A stretch of DNA of 64,000 nt from Chromohalobacter israelensis (GTDB lineage: Bacteria; Pseudomonadota; Gammaproteobacteria; Pseudomonadales; Halomonadaceae), in the NCBI GenBank assembly GCA_000761475.1, contig JQNW01000005.1, forward strand, positions 62,001 to 126,000. The letters are read 5' to 3'. The notes under the pieces were generated by a model. That model was not told the origin of the DNA. It saw nothing but the letters and a program-made list of their open reading frames with translations, and searched no databases. How positions within the stretch are numbered: the stretch's first letter is position 1; every line of letters begins with the position of its first letter. The translations under genes and the position numbers were made by a program. Positions 16,921-25,457 of the stretch are shown one piece after another.

Positions 16921-17741
16921 CGGGCCAAGCTTGCACACCAATGTCGCATCGCTCACGTCACGGACGGCACGCAGGGAGGCCAATGTATCGGTGCTCCCCC
17001 CGGCGATGTGGAACTCCTCTTCGGTGCCGACAATGAGGTCGAAATTCGACAGCCAGCCTTGCAGATCCTCGGTAACCCGGGCATCTGAGACGTAGCGAGT
17101 TTCGCCGTCGCCGGGATCGGTAAGCCCCCAGAGCACGGGCCGGTAATCGATGTCCAGTACGCGTTTGGTACCGTGGCGTGCGGCGGCATCCAAAGCCTTC
17201 TTGCAGGCTCGACGGGTCACATCAGTCGAAAGGTGCGTGCCGGTGATGGCGAGGGCTTGTGCCGTCCCGATGTAGTCTGTATCGATCAACTCCGCGTCAA
17301 TTGCCATGTCAGCACAGTCGCGGCGATAGAAAAGCAGAGGGAAGGTTTCGCGGTCCTTAAGTGCCAGCAGAGCCAATCCGGTATGGCGATGCGGGTCAGT
17401 CTGCAGAGGTGTCGTATCGACGCCTGCACGCTGCAACTCCTCACGCACGAAATTACCCAACTGTTCGTTGCCCACGCGGGAAAGCATGGCGGACTTCAAG
17501 CCAAGCCGGGCCGATCCGAACGCCACGTTGCCGGAGCTGCCACCAAGGTACTTGACAAAACTTGTAACGTCCTCCAGCGGGCTACCGAGCTGTTCCGAGT
17601 AAAGGTCAACGGCGACACGCCCCAGGCAGATCAAGTCCAACGAATATTTCCGATTAGGGTCATGCATGGTCAAGATGCTCTCCTTTATCTAGGGGACTAG
17701 GGGAGCGACTTCACCAGCCCCCTAGCGACACAAGGTGTGAA

Positions 17742-17757
17742 TGGAATATTCGTTCCA
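17742..17757. promoter_or_regulatory. RpiR-type operator, site 1
   Basis: The dyad TGGAATATTCGTTCCA (TGGAA-N6-TTCCA) lies in the divergent iolC/rpiR intergenic region, nearer iolC. A second site with the same half-sites and spacing lies 60 bp away. Confidence 0.75.
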
Positions 17758-17801
17758 ATTTCGGCATACGTCAAACCATGCGTTCCTATACTTTAGGGTT
17801 A

Positions 17802-17817
17802 TGGAACAAAAATTCCA
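17802..17817. promoter_or_regulatory. RpiR-type operator, site 2
   Basis: The dyad TGGAACAAAAATTCCA (TGGAA-N6-TTCCA) lies 45 bp upstream of the regulator start. Its centre is 60 bp from that of site 1, near six helical turns, which would allow cooperative binding or looping. Confidence 0.78.
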
Positions 17818-17862
17818 TCAGTGCTAGCGTATCCTCATAATCTAAAGTCTCATGGTTTTTCA

Positions 17863-18711
17863 ATGACTCAGCCCTCTCCTCAGGACTTCGACGAGCTAAA
17901 GAAACGCGTCACAGCCCGATATGAGTCTCTGAGCCCCAGGCTCCAGCAAGCGGCGCGCTATCTGCTCGATCATCCTCGCGATGTCGCATTTTCCACCGTG
18001 GCCAAGATAGCGAATACCGCAGGCGTCACTCCGTCGACCCTGATTCGTTTCGCCAATACCTTCGACTTGTCCGGCTTCTCGGAGATGCAAGGCCTTTTCA
18101 GGGCTAGGCTCGTCAATGAACTACCTAACTATACGGAGCGCATCCGCGCGGTACGCAGCGCCACAGGCGAGACGCCTGATAGCACGCAGCTTCTCTGGGA
18201 GTTCGCTGACGCCAACCGCCTAGCCTTGGAGCAACTGCCAGGTCGTATCGACCCAGATAGCCTTGAAAAAGCGCTAGATCTCTTCGAGGCAGCACGCGCC
18301 ATTCATGTAATGGGCGCACGGCGAAGCTTTGTGGTGGCCAGCTACATGACCTATGCGCTTCATCACGTCGATAAACGCGCTTTCCTGGTCAATGGGCTTG
18401 GCGGGATGTATGGAGAGCAGGTCAGGTCGATTGGTGATCACGATGCGCTGATGGTGATCAGTTTCAGTCCCTATGCCGAAGAGACCCGGCAACTGGCGGC
18501 CGCGGCCTGTGAACGCCGCATTCCACTGGTCGTTATCACCGACTCGAATGTGAGCCCTCTTGCCCAACTGGCAGATATCTGTTTCGTGGTGCAAGAGGCC
18601 GAAGTGAAAAGCTTTCGCGGATTAACGGCGTCGCTATGCCTCGCCCAAAGCCTGGCAATCTCCCTGGGGGTCCGACACGAGCTTGGCTCCACGCCACATG
18701 TTGGCCGCTAA
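17863..18711 (+). CDS. RpiR-family regulator (HTH-SIS), likely controlling the iol cluster
   Basis: This 282-aa protein has an N-terminal RpiR HTH (LSPRLQQAARYLLDHPRDVAFSTV, then AGVTPSTLIRFANTFDLSGF at about residues 46-66). A C-terminal SIS domain (MGARRSFVVASYMTYALHHVD, VISFSPYAEETRQLAAAA) should bind a phosphorylated sugar. I prefer the ATG at 17863; the longer frame from 17821 overlaps the promoter. It is divergent from the iolC operon, and two identical-architecture dyads between them are probable binding sites. RpiR-type regulators control inositol genes in several Proteobacteria. Confidence 0.9.
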   Translation: MTQPSPQDFDELKKRVTARYESLSPRLQQAARYLLDHPRDVAFSTVAKIANTAGVTPSTLIRFANTFDLSGFSEMQGLFRARLVNELPNYTERIRAVRSATGETPDSTQLLWEFADANRLALEQLPGRIDPDSLEKALDLFEAARAIHVMGARRSFVVASYMTYALHHVDKRAFLVNGLGGMYGEQVRSIGDHDALMVISFSPYAEETRQLAAAACERRIPLVVITDSNVSPLAQLADICFVVQEAEVKSFRGLTASLCLAQSLAISLGVRHELGSTPHVGR

Positions 18712-18753
18712 CTCGCGGAATCAGTCTGCCGAAACCGCTTTCTGGAGTGTTGT

Positions 18754-19413
18754 ATGACTCGCCTTCCCTGCCTACTTTTCGATTCCGACGGCACCTTGGT
18801 CGACAGTGAAATACTGCTCGCTGGCGTCCTCGGTGAGATATTGCCCCAGTTCGACCTGCCCTTTACCGCATCGCAGTATCTTAAAGAATTCCGTGGCGTA
18901 CGTTTTCTCACGATTATCGAGACCTTGGCCGAGCGCCATGACGTACCTCTGGGCGATCGGTATACAGCCTTGGAAGCCAACATGCGGGAAGGTATGGAAC
19001 AGCGCATGCGCGCCGAACTTCTCCCCATCGACGGTATGCGAGAAGCGCTTCTGGCGCTGCCTGATCATCTTAAGGCCGTCGTCTCCAACGGCCCCGAGAA
19101 GAAAATTCGTTGCGCCATGAAAAGTAGCGGCCTCGCCCCATTTTTTGAAGAACGCCTGTTCAGCGCTTACACACTGGGCACTTGGAAACCCGATCCCGCG
19201 CTTTATAGGCAGGCTGGCGAGATGATGGGCTTCGCACCCAACCAGTGCGTAGTCATTGATGATGCAGCGGTGGGTGTCACGGCAGGTCTCGAAGCAGGCA
19301 TGCACGTGGTGCATCTCAATCGCTTTCCCGATGAAGAAGCCACCCCTGATGGCGCAATCGCCATCCATCACGCCAGCGAGCTTCCATCCGCCATAGACCG
19401 GCTAAGTAGGTAG
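18754..19413 (+). CDS. HAD-superfamily hydrolase (YieH/phosphoglycolate-phosphatase-like)
   Basis: This 219-aa cytosolic phosphatase has HAD motif I FDSDGTLVDSE at residues 9-19, motif II VVSNGPEKK, motif III Lys in GTWKPDPALY and motif IV VVIDDAAVGVTAG. The capping domain between motifs I and II is the helical C1 type. Size and motifs resemble YieH (6-phosphogluconate phosphatase), but the subgroup cannot be fixed. It starts 42 bp after the RpiR regulator and is likely cotranscribed, so it may dephosphorylate an intermediate of the neighbouring sugar pathway. Confidence 0.88.
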   Translation: MTRLPCLLFDSDGTLVDSEILLAGVLGEILPQFDLPFTASQYLKEFRGVRFLTIIETLAERHDVPLGDRYTALEANMREGMEQRMRAELLPIDGMREALLALPDHLKAVVSNGPEKKIRCAMKSSGLAPFFEERLFSAYTLGTWKPDPALYRQAGEMMGFAPNQCVVIDDAAVGVTAGLEAGMHVVHLNRFPDEEATPDGAIAIHHASELPSAIDRLSR

Positions 19414-20037
19414 TATCTGGATAGCGCAGCAGTCATCGCCGGCACGACTGAGGCCGATTAACAAGAAGTTTTCAAGCGTTTGGGGCCGGCATTGTCGGTC
19501 CTTTTTCATCTCCTATGACCATCACGCCGAGAGCTGCTGGCTGGTAGCTGTGGCGGCTAGGTCCCGCCCCTAATCGACTTCCGCTGTTTGAATCTCCATG
19601 CAACCCGTGGCCAATCCCACGAGGGGTAGGCTCTCGCCGTGTAGTCCGTCTCGTACTCGAAGCCGAGCACACCATCTGCAGCCATCCCTGCTATCAGCAG
19701 TTCGGCATAGCATAGAGAGCTATATCTGCCCCCCCCCCCCATATCTCAATGGCCAGGTCTGGGGATTCTCGCTTTCTCTCGCCCCTACCCCGGCAAGAAC
19801 TCGTTAGCCAGGTCGAGATTGAGCTGATCCAGTGGACTGCCAATGCTGTGGAGCGCGTCATCGCAGATGAAGCCAAGATTGGGCTTTGGGCACGACGGGA
19901 CCGTTGCCGAGATCGTGAGCCCGGAGGGGTGTATAGAATACTCAGGAAAGTTCAGAACCACGGCGTGAACATTGGTGGACACGGCACCGTTAATATAAAC
20001 GAAAGGCGATATAATCGTAACTGATTGATTTTAATGA
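19414..20037. other. Gene-poor debris region
   Basis: No credible complete gene is seen in 624 bp. A homopolymer of 12 C lies at 19729-19740. A minus-strand frame at 19785-19982 has plausible composition but no motif I recognise. This stretch lies on the chromosomal side of the tRNA-Met fragment and may be decayed accessory DNA. Confidence 0.6.
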
Positions 20038-20080
20038 TGGGCCCAGCAGGGCTCGAACCTGCGACCAAGAAATTATGAGT
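20038..20080 (-). tRNA. 3' fragment of tRNA-Met (CAT), probable phage attachment remnant
   Basis: The minus strand from 20080 reads ACTCATAATTTCT (anticodon loop with CAT), a variable loop, a complete T-arm (GCAGG-TTCGAGC-CCTGC) and an acceptor strand TGGGCCC plus discriminator A. The 5' half of the tRNA is missing and no CCA follows. Such 3' fragments are left at the distal end of elements that integrate into tRNA genes. The orientation puts the element at higher coordinates, where phage-like sequence is found. Confidence 0.75.
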
Positions 20081-20082
20081 CC

Positions 20083-20166
20083 AGTATTGGCGTTGATGAG
20101 AACAAACGTTACCGGATATACATGGATGGCAGCGGAACTTTGGGGATTTCCCGAACCGCAATGTAA
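20083..20166 (+). pseudogene. C-terminal tail of a lipoprotein related to the 5.7-7.8 kb pair
   Basis: An open frame fused to the tRNA fragment reads SIGVDENKRYRIYMDGSG and ends TLGISRTAM at the stop 20164-20166. It closely resembles the end of the intact lipoprotein frame (GETRKYRISIDATGS...SPTAQ, stop at 7322). The N-terminal part is missing. Together with the terminator and tape-measure start that follow, this suggests the lipoprotein family belongs to, or travels with, a phage. Confidence 0.65.
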
Positions 20167-20183
20167 TCAGAGTGCAGCCCTGC

Positions 20184-20210
20184 AAGCCCAGCCATAGCGC
20201 TGGGCTTTTT
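20184..20210 (+). terminator. Rho-independent terminator after lipoprotein tail
   Basis: A perfect 9-bp stem AAGCCCAGC/GCTGGGCTT with a 6-nt loop is followed by a T-tract. It lies directly before the tape-measure start. Confidence 0.8.
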
Positions 20211-20226
20211 CATGCCCGGAGGAAAC

Positions 20227-20346
20227 ATGGCCGAGCCCCGCCTATCCATCGTCATCGACTCGCGCAGCGCCGAGCAGAAGGCTCAGGACGTCAAGCGCGC
20301 GCTGCAGGCGCTCGAGGATGCCGGTGTCCGGGTGACGCGCCGCGAT
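20227..20346 (+). pseudogene. 5' fragment of a phage tail tape-measure gene
   Basis: ATG at 20227 has a strong GGAGG ribosome-binding site and encodes MAEPRLSIVIDSRSAEQKAQ then DVKRALQALEDAGVRVT. This resembles the coiled-coil beginning of phage tail-length tape-measure proteins. After about 40 codons it runs into the 3' end of the ycaO gene on the other strand, where the frame is only antisense shadow. It is a truncated prophage relic. Confidence 0.6.
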
Positions 20347-22557
20347 TTACGCTTGCTCAGCAGCTCTGGCTCCCCGCCACGCATGCAGCTTGCGGTAGCT
20401 TTCGATCAGGCGCTGGTGGCGGTCGATGCCTTCCAGTCCCATGCTGGTGGGCGTCAGCCCGGGGAAGCGTATCTCGTCATTCACCGCGCCGATCACCTGG
20501 CGCATGGTCTCTTCGCCGAACATCCGCGTGAGGTTGCGGTGGTAGTCGTTGAAGTCGAGGTCATCGTCCAGGGCGATCTCCAGCACCGCCTGCATGGCCT
20601 GATGGAACAGGCCGCGCTGCACGGTGTTGTCGTTGAACTGCAGGAACATCTGGACATGCTCCAGCGCGGCTTCGTACTCGCCCAGGGCGATCTCGATCAG
20701 CAGCTTGAGCTCGAGGATGGTCAGCTCGCTCCACACGGTGTTGTCGTCGAACTCGATGCCGATCAGCGTGCCGACCTTGATGTGATCGTCGAGCTGGCTT
20801 TCTTCCAGGCGCTCGAGCAGGTCGGCGAGGCGCTCATCCTCGAGTGTGTGCAGATGGAGAATGTCCGCCCGGAAGTCCAGCGCCATGTTGGTGTTGTCCC
20901 ACACCAGATCCTCGACCGGGTACACCTCGGAATACCCCGGCACCAGGATGCGGCACACCGGCGCGCCCAGGTCCTCGTGTTCCATCACGTAGGCTTCCAG
21001 GCCCTGGTCGGCGAGCAGTCCGTAGAGACGCTCGGCTTCTTCCGCAGTGGTGCCGGCGAAGTCCCATTCATGGAAGTCGAGATCCGTGCGGTCGCTGAAG
21101 AAGCGCCAGGAGATCACCCCGGAGGAGTCGATGAAGTGCTCGACGAAGTTGTTGGGCTCGGAGACCGCCAGCGAGCTGAAGGTCGGCTGCGGCAGGTCGT
21201 TCAGGCCCTCGAAGCTGCGCCCCTGAAGCAGTTCGGTGAGGCTGCGCTCCAGCGCGACCTGGAAGCTCGGGTGCGCGCCGAAGGAGGCGAACACCCCACC
21301 GGTGCGCGGGTTCATCAGGGTCACGCACATCACCGGGTAGCGGCCGCCGAGCGAGGCGTCCTTGACCAGCACCGGGAAGCCCTGGGCCTCCAGTGCGGCG
21401 ATGCCTTCCTGAATGCCGGGGTACTTGGCCAGCACCTCTTCCGGCACGTCCGGCAGGACGATCTCTTGCTCGATGATCTCCTTCTTCACCGCGCGTTCGA
21501 AGATCTCGGAAAGGCACTGCACCTCGGCCTCGGCGAGCGTGTTGCCGGCGCTCATGCCGTTGCTGAGGTAGAGGTTCTCGATCAGGTTGGAGGGGAAGTA
21601 TACCGTCTCGCCATCGGAGCGGCGCTTGAACGGCAGCGCGACGATGCCGCGATCCGTGCGCCCGGAGTTGGTGTCGATCAGGTGCGAGCCGCGCAGCTCG
21701 CCGTCCGGGTCGAAGATCGCCCGACAATGTGCGTCGAGCAGCTCGGCGGGCAGTGCGTCGTCGTCTTCCAGCGGGAACCAGCGCTCGCTGGGATAGTGAA
21801 CGAAGGTGCTATCGGCGATCTCCTCGCCGAAGAACTGATCGTTGTAGAAGAAGTTGCAGGAGAGACGTTCGATGAACTCACCCAGCGCCGAGCACAGCGC
21901 CGCTTCCTTGGTCGCGCCCTTGCCGTTGGTGAAGCACATCGGCGAGGCCGCATCGCGCAGATGCAGCGACCAGACGTTGGGCACGATGTTGCGCCACGAG
22001 GCGATCTCGATCTTCATGCCCAGATCCTCGAGGATCCGGGTCATGTTGGCGATGGTGCGCTCCAGCGGCAGGTCCTTGCCCTCGATCCAGGTTTCGCCGC
22101 CTGCGTCGCCGTCCTTGGCGTTCGTGCCCATCAACAGCGCCTGGGCGTCCTCGTCGATGTTCTCGACCGTCTCGATCTGGAACTCAGGCGCGTTCTGGAT
22201 CACGCGCTTGACGCTGCAGCGCTCCGCCGCGCGCAGGATACCGGTGCGGTCCTTTTCGGAAAGGTCCTCCGGCAGCTCCACCTGGATCTTGAAGATCTGG
22301 TTGTAGCGATTCTCGGGGTCGACGATGTTGTTCTGCGACAGCCGGATGTTCTCGGTAGGGATGTCCCGCGCGTTGCAGTACAAGCGCACGAAATAAGCCG
22401 CACACAACGCCGAGGAGGCCAGGAAGTAGTCGAACGGACTCGGCGCCGAGCCGTCGCCCTTGTAGCGAATGGGCTGGTCGGTCTCGACGGTGAAGTCGTC
22501 GAACTTGGCCGCCAGCCGCAGGTTTTCGAGAAAGTTGACCTTGATTTCCATGTACAC
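20347..22557 (-). CDS. ycaO: OsmC-YcaO fusion protein (ribosomal S12 methylthiotransferase accessory factor-like)
   Basis: This 736-aa cytosolic protein has two parts. Residues 1 to about 150 are OsmC-like (FSPFDYFLASSALCAAYFVRLY-type active-site helix with Cys). The rest is a YcaO domain with the ATP-binding GKGATKEAALCSALGEFIERL motif and ENLYLSNGMSAGNTLAEAEVQCLSEIFERAVKKE. E. coli YcaO (about 586 aa) lacks the OsmC part and is linked to RimO-dependent modification of ribosomal protein S12; its substrate is not settled. The gene is monocistronic, and its 3' end abuts the phage relic without damage. Confidence 0.9.
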   Translation of the reverse strand: MYMEIKVNFLENLRLAAKFDDFTVETDQPIRYKGDGSAPSPFDYFLASSALCAAYFVRLYCNARDIPTENIRLSQNNIVDPENRYNQIFKIQVELPEDLSEKDRTGILRAAERCSVKRVIQNAPEFQIETVENIDEDAQALLMGTNAKDGDAGGETWIEGKDLPLERTIANMTRILEDLGMKIEIASWRNIVPNVWSLHLRDAASPMCFTNGKGATKEAALCSALGEFIERLSCNFFYNDQFFGEEIADSTFVHYPSERWFPLEDDDALPAELLDAHCRAIFDPDGELRGSHLIDTNSGRTDRGIVALPFKRRSDGETVYFPSNLIENLYLSNGMSAGNTLAEAEVQCLSEIFERAVKKEIIEQEIVLPDVPEEVLAKYPGIQEGIAALEAQGFPVLVKDASLGGRYPVMCVTLMNPRTGGVFASFGAHPSFQVALERSLTELLQGRSFEGLNDLPQPTFSSLAVSEPNNFVEHFIDSSGVISWRFFSDRTDLDFHEWDFAGTTAEEAERLYGLLADQGLEAYVMEHEDLGAPVCRILVPGYSEVYPVEDLVWDNTNMALDFRADILHLHTLEDERLADLLERLEESQLDDHIKVGTLIGIEFDDNTVWSELTILELKLLIEIALGEYEAALEHVQMFLQFNDNTVQRGLFHQAMQAVLEIALDDDLDFNDYHRNLTRMFGEETMRQVIGAVNDEIRFPGLTPTSMGLEGIDRHQRLIESYRKLHAWRGARAAEQA

Positions 22558-22580
22558 GAACCGGGTTGGTGTCGGGTGCG

Positions 22581-22637
22581 CCCAGGGGGCGAATTGCCCG
22601 CCATTATCCGGGTTTCAAGCGGGTGTGTCTTGGGTGG
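22581..22637. repeat. Dispersed REP-like repeat, copy A
   Basis: A sequence of about 56 bp shared with 24832-24887. Common blocks are CCCAGGG, GCCCGCCATTATCC, GGTTTCAAGCGGG and TGTCTTGGGTGG. CCCGC and GCGGG can pair around the CATTATCC-GGTTTCAA centre. Confidence 0.8.
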
Positions 22638-22680
22638 GGAAGCGATGATCGGGTGCAACGTCGAAGGACGCGTGGGCTCG

Positions 22681-22715
22681 ATGCCAGACGACCGCCGGCG
22701 GCGGTCGTCTGGCAT
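22681..22715. terminator. 35-bp near-perfect palindrome after the chemoreceptor gene
   Basis: A 17-bp perfect stem around a single central base, starting ATGCCAGACGACC, lies 41 bp beyond the chemoreceptor stop on the minus strand. There is no T-run. It may act as a transcript-stabilising hairpin or weak terminator. Confidence 0.5.
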
Positions 22716-22756
22716 GTCATTCGCCTCGAACGGTCATCGAGGCATTCAGTCGGGAA

Positions 22757-24496
22757 TCAGAACGTCTCCCACTCTTCTTCCTCGGTAGTGTGCCGCGCAG
22801 TGTGACGGGTGCTCGCCAGACGTGGTGCGGGCGCAGATGTAGACGCCTGCTGTTGTGCGCCGCCGGTGGCGGCCCAGGACTGCTGCGCCGAATGCCGTGC
22901 GTCCTGCGCAGAGGCCGTGCCGAGCTCGAAGGCCGACATCAGCTCCATCAGTTTGTGGGCACGCGCCTTGAGGTTGTTGGAGGCGCTGGCGCTCTGCTCG
23001 ACCAGGGCCGCGTTCTGCTGCGTGACCTGATCCATCTGCGCGACGGCTTCGCCGGCCTGCTGCACCCCGTCGCTCTGCTCGGCGGTCGCGTTGCTGATTT
23101 CTTCCATCAGCTCGGTCACGCGTTTGACGGAAGCCACCACGTCCTCGGTGGTCTTGCCGGCGCGCGTGGCCAGTTCCGTACCCTGCTCGACACGCTTGCG
23201 GTTGGCGGTGATCAGGGTGTTGATCTCCTTGGCCGACGCCGCGGAACGGCTGGCCAGCTCGCGCACTTCCTGGGCGACCACGGCGAAACCTCGGCCATGC
23301 TCACCGGCGCGCGCCGCCTCGACGGAGGCGTTGAGCGCCAGGATGTTGGTCTGGAAGGCAATGCCGTCGATCATGGTGATGATATCGGCCACTTCATTGG
23401 AGCTGGCATCGATGTCGCGCATGGTCTGCACCACCTGGGTGACGACCTCGCCACCTTCTTCGGCGATACTCGAGGCATTGGCGGCCTGCTTGCGCGCCTC
23501 GGCGGCATTGTCGGCGTTGTGCTGGACGGTGCTGCCCAGCTCTTCCATGGCGGAGGCGGTCTCGGCCAGCGAACTGGCCTGCTGCTCGGTGCGGGAGGCC
23601 AACTCATTGTTCCCCTCGGCGATCTGCTCGCTGTTGGTGGCCACCGATTCGGCCGAACCGCGCACTTCCCAGACCGTCTTCTTCAGTCGCTCCGCCATCG
23701 CCACCTGGGCCGCCATGATGCTGTTGCGATACTGCGGCTTCAGCGACACCTGACGGGTCAGGTCGCCATTGCCCACCGCCTCGGCGAAGGCCTTTACCTC
23801 GTAGGGCTCCGCACCGAACTCGCGCAGCAGCAATCGGGTCAGCAACGTGGCCACCAGCCCCCCGATCACCAGGGCCCCCAGGCACAGCAAGATCATGGTG
23901 ATCTGGAAATTCTCGGCGATATTGCGCGCAAAGCCGGTTTCGGCGGCATTGAGCTCCTCTTGCAGGGTGATGAAGGTGTTGATGTCGTCGAGCCAGGTGC
24001 TGAAGGCCGGCGCCGCTTCGTCGAGCAGCAACTGCTCGGCCCCCGCAATATCGCCTGCCTGACGCCGCTCGAGCACTTCCTCGATCAGCGGCATGGTCGT
24101 GGCCTGAATTTCCTGGATAGCGGCCAGGGCGTTACGCTCTTCGGCGGTGACATTGCTCTCCGAGAAGATCTCCCGCATGCCGGTCGCCGCCTCGCGGTAG
24201 TCGCCTTCGAGGCGCTGGATGTCCGCCAGGATCGGTGCCAGGTCGGCTTCGTCGTCGACCAGGACCGCATCGCGCACGGCGATGGCGCGATCGTGCACGC
24301 TGCCTCGGAAATCGACCGCATACTGTTGCTTGACGCTGTTGACGTCATTGATGACCTTCATGCTGTGGTCGATCAGGTTGACCTCGCGCACCCCCTCGGC
24401 GGTCAGGATGACCATCAGCAAGAGCACGCTGGCAAAGCCGGCCGTCATCCGGGCCCGAATCGTCGTTCCCCGTAGCCATGAAAAAAGGTTTTTCAC
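22757..24496 (-). CDS. Methyl-accepting chemotaxis protein with CheR/CheB-tether pentapeptide
   Basis: This membrane receptor is about 579 aa long. It has TM1 near the start ([15 protein letters not shown]), a periplasmic four-helix sensor of about 150 residues, TM2 ([19 protein letters not shown]), a HAMP domain, and the cytoplasmic hairpin [20 protein letters not shown] with [15 protein letters not shown]. The C-terminus EEEEWETF ends in a WETF match to the NWETF pentapeptide that tethers CheR and CheB. I favour the GTG at 24496, preceded by AAGGAA, over the ATG at 24538. The ligand is unknown. Confidence 0.92.
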   Translation of the reverse strand: MKNLFSWLRGTTIRARMTAGFASVLLLMVILTAEGVREVNLIDHSMKVINDVNSVKQQYAVDFRGSVHDRAIAVRDAVLVDDEADLAPILADIQRLEGDYREAATGMREIFSESNVTAEERNALAAIQEIQATTMPLIEEVLERRQAGDIAGAEQLLLDEAAPAFSTWLDDINTFITLQEELNAAETGFARNIAENFQITMILLCLGALVIGGLVATLLTRLLLREFGAEPYEVKAFAEAVGNGDLTRQVSLKPQYRNSIMAAQVAMAERLKKTVWEVRGSAESVATNSEQIAEGNNELASRTEQQASSLAETASAMEELGSTVQHNADNAAEARKQAANASSIAEEGGEVVTQVVQTMRDIDASSNEVADIITMIDGIAFQTNILALNASVEAARAGEHGRGFAVVAQEVRELASRSAASAKEINTLITANRKRVEQGTELATRAGKTTEDVVASVKRVTELMEEISNATAEQSDGVQQAGEAVAQMDQVTQQNAALVEQSASASNNLKARAHKLMELMSAFELGTASAQDARHSAQQSWAATGGAQQQASTSAPAPRLASTRHTARHTTEEEEWETF

Positions 24497-24831
24497 TATG
24501 TTATTCCTTTTCCTGCGATTCGAAGGAGGCATATGCATCGAGAACGCCTAGCGACCAGAAACTCTCTTCATATACAAATCTTGTACAGAATGTAAATTAT
24601 TGTACAAAAAAATGCCAGCGATTCCTGACGAACCGCCTTCCTGAGTCACTGCGGGCAATCACGAGAACGCTGGACGGGGGTGCCCGCCGCTCTGGGTCAA
24701 CGGCACCAGGCCAAGGCCATGAAGCTATCGACGCGGGATCGTCGAGGGCATCGCCTTTTACGAACGGTCGGAAGGATTCGACGCCGAGACCGCCGAACCG
24801 GCACGAGGCCCAAACTGATGGCGGGCGGCAT
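24497..24831. promoter_or_regulatory. Intergenic region upstream of the chemoreceptor
   Basis: No gene is seen. An AT-rich part (24570-24610) has two TTGTACA elements (24581-24587, 24600-24606) around the likely minus-strand promoter of the chemoreceptor. The remainder has no motif I can name. Confidence 0.5.
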
Positions 24832-24887
24832 CCCAGGGCGAACGGCCCGCCATTATCCAGGTTTCAAGCGGGAGATGTCTTGGGTGG
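24832..24887. repeat. Dispersed REP-like repeat, copy B
   Basis: Second copy of the repeat at 22581-22637, in the same orientation, ending exactly where the GFA gene stop begins. Differences are small substitutions and 1-3 base gaps. Confidence 0.8.
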
Positions 24888-25364
24888 CTACGCGTCGTCT
24901 TCCAGTCCCAGCCGCTGATGCCATTCGGCGATGCTCTCCTGCGGGTAGACAGCGAAGCACTGGTCGTTTTCCCGAGCGTCGACCTCGACCCAGCTGGCTT
25001 TGCTGTCGAGCATCAGATGAACGCGCTCGGGCGGTATGGGCAGAGGCGTGTCGATGGCGGAGGCGAACGGGTGCACCAGACTCGGCCATTGAGGATCGAA
25101 GACCCACAACGCGCTGGCGCAATGCCGGCAGAAGTGGCGCTCGCCGGTACTGGTATCGCCATCGATGACGGCGTGATAGACATTGATGTGCTCACGCCCC
25201 TGCACGTCGAGCGTCTCGGCGCGACCGCTCAAGTTGATGGCATAGCCGCCGCCTCCGGCGGTCTTGCGGCAGATGGAGCAATAGCAGCGCTGATAGGGAT
25301 AGGGGTGCGGGGAATCGACGCCGAAACGCACCGCACCGCAATGGCAGGAACCGTCGAGTCGCAT
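24888..25364 (-). CDS. GFA/CENP-V family zinc-binding protein
   Basis: This 158-aa protein belongs to the GFA (glutathione-dependent formaldehyde-activating) superfamily. The zinc ligands are visible as CHCGAV at residues 7-12, CYCSICRK near 27-34 and FCRHCASALW near 78-87. Members bind zinc through these cysteines, but most are not proven enzymes. The protein is probably cytosolic. It forms its own unit behind ubiI. Exact activity is unknown. Confidence 0.9.
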   Translation of the reverse strand: MRLDGSCHCGAVRFGVDSPHPYPYQRCYCSICRKTAGGGGYAINLSGRAETLDVQGREHINVYHAVIDGDTSTGERHFCRHCASALWVFDPQWPSLVHPFASAIDTPLPIPPERVHLMLDSKASWVEVDARENDQCFAVYPQESIAEWHQRLGLEDDA

Positions 25365-25457
25365 GGGGCATCTCCCGTGGCAAATGTACCTGTCAGTCTA
25401 GATGCGCATGCCCGACGGTACAGAACGGACCGGCCCGGCAGGACCGGTCAGATCGCC

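Larger units (their letters stand above)
14802..17673 (-). pseudogene. iolC: iolC-DUF2090 kinase/aldolase-like fusion gene, disrupted by an IS5-family element
   Basis: Without the IS (16007-16917) and one TA duplicate, the gene is a continuous 652-codon frame. The N-terminal PfkB-type kinase (5-dehydro-2-deoxygluconokinase) shows GGSSGNVAFGSARLG and, after the insertion, LGAGDAFMSGLL. The C-terminal half, from about NLHRVTT-like KDEQLNHLHRV onward, is the DUF2090 domain found fused to IolC and proposed to act as the following aldolase. The insertion falls between LVCKLGP and GCVVFEGAIP, ahead of the catalytic GAGDAF loop, so kinase activity must be lost. The inositol pathway is probably blocked here. 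Confidence 0.9.

Noticed and set aside
19749-20024. 91-aa plus-strand frame in the debris region
   Set aside because: It begins next to a 12-C run, has no ribosome-binding site and shows no domain; a minus-strand frame of equal plausibility overlaps it.
20347-22788. 858-aa open frame on the plus strand
   Set aside because: Apart from its first 40 codons (phage tape-measure-like) it is antisense to the well-supported ycaO gene and has the low-complexity look of a GC-rich shadow frame.
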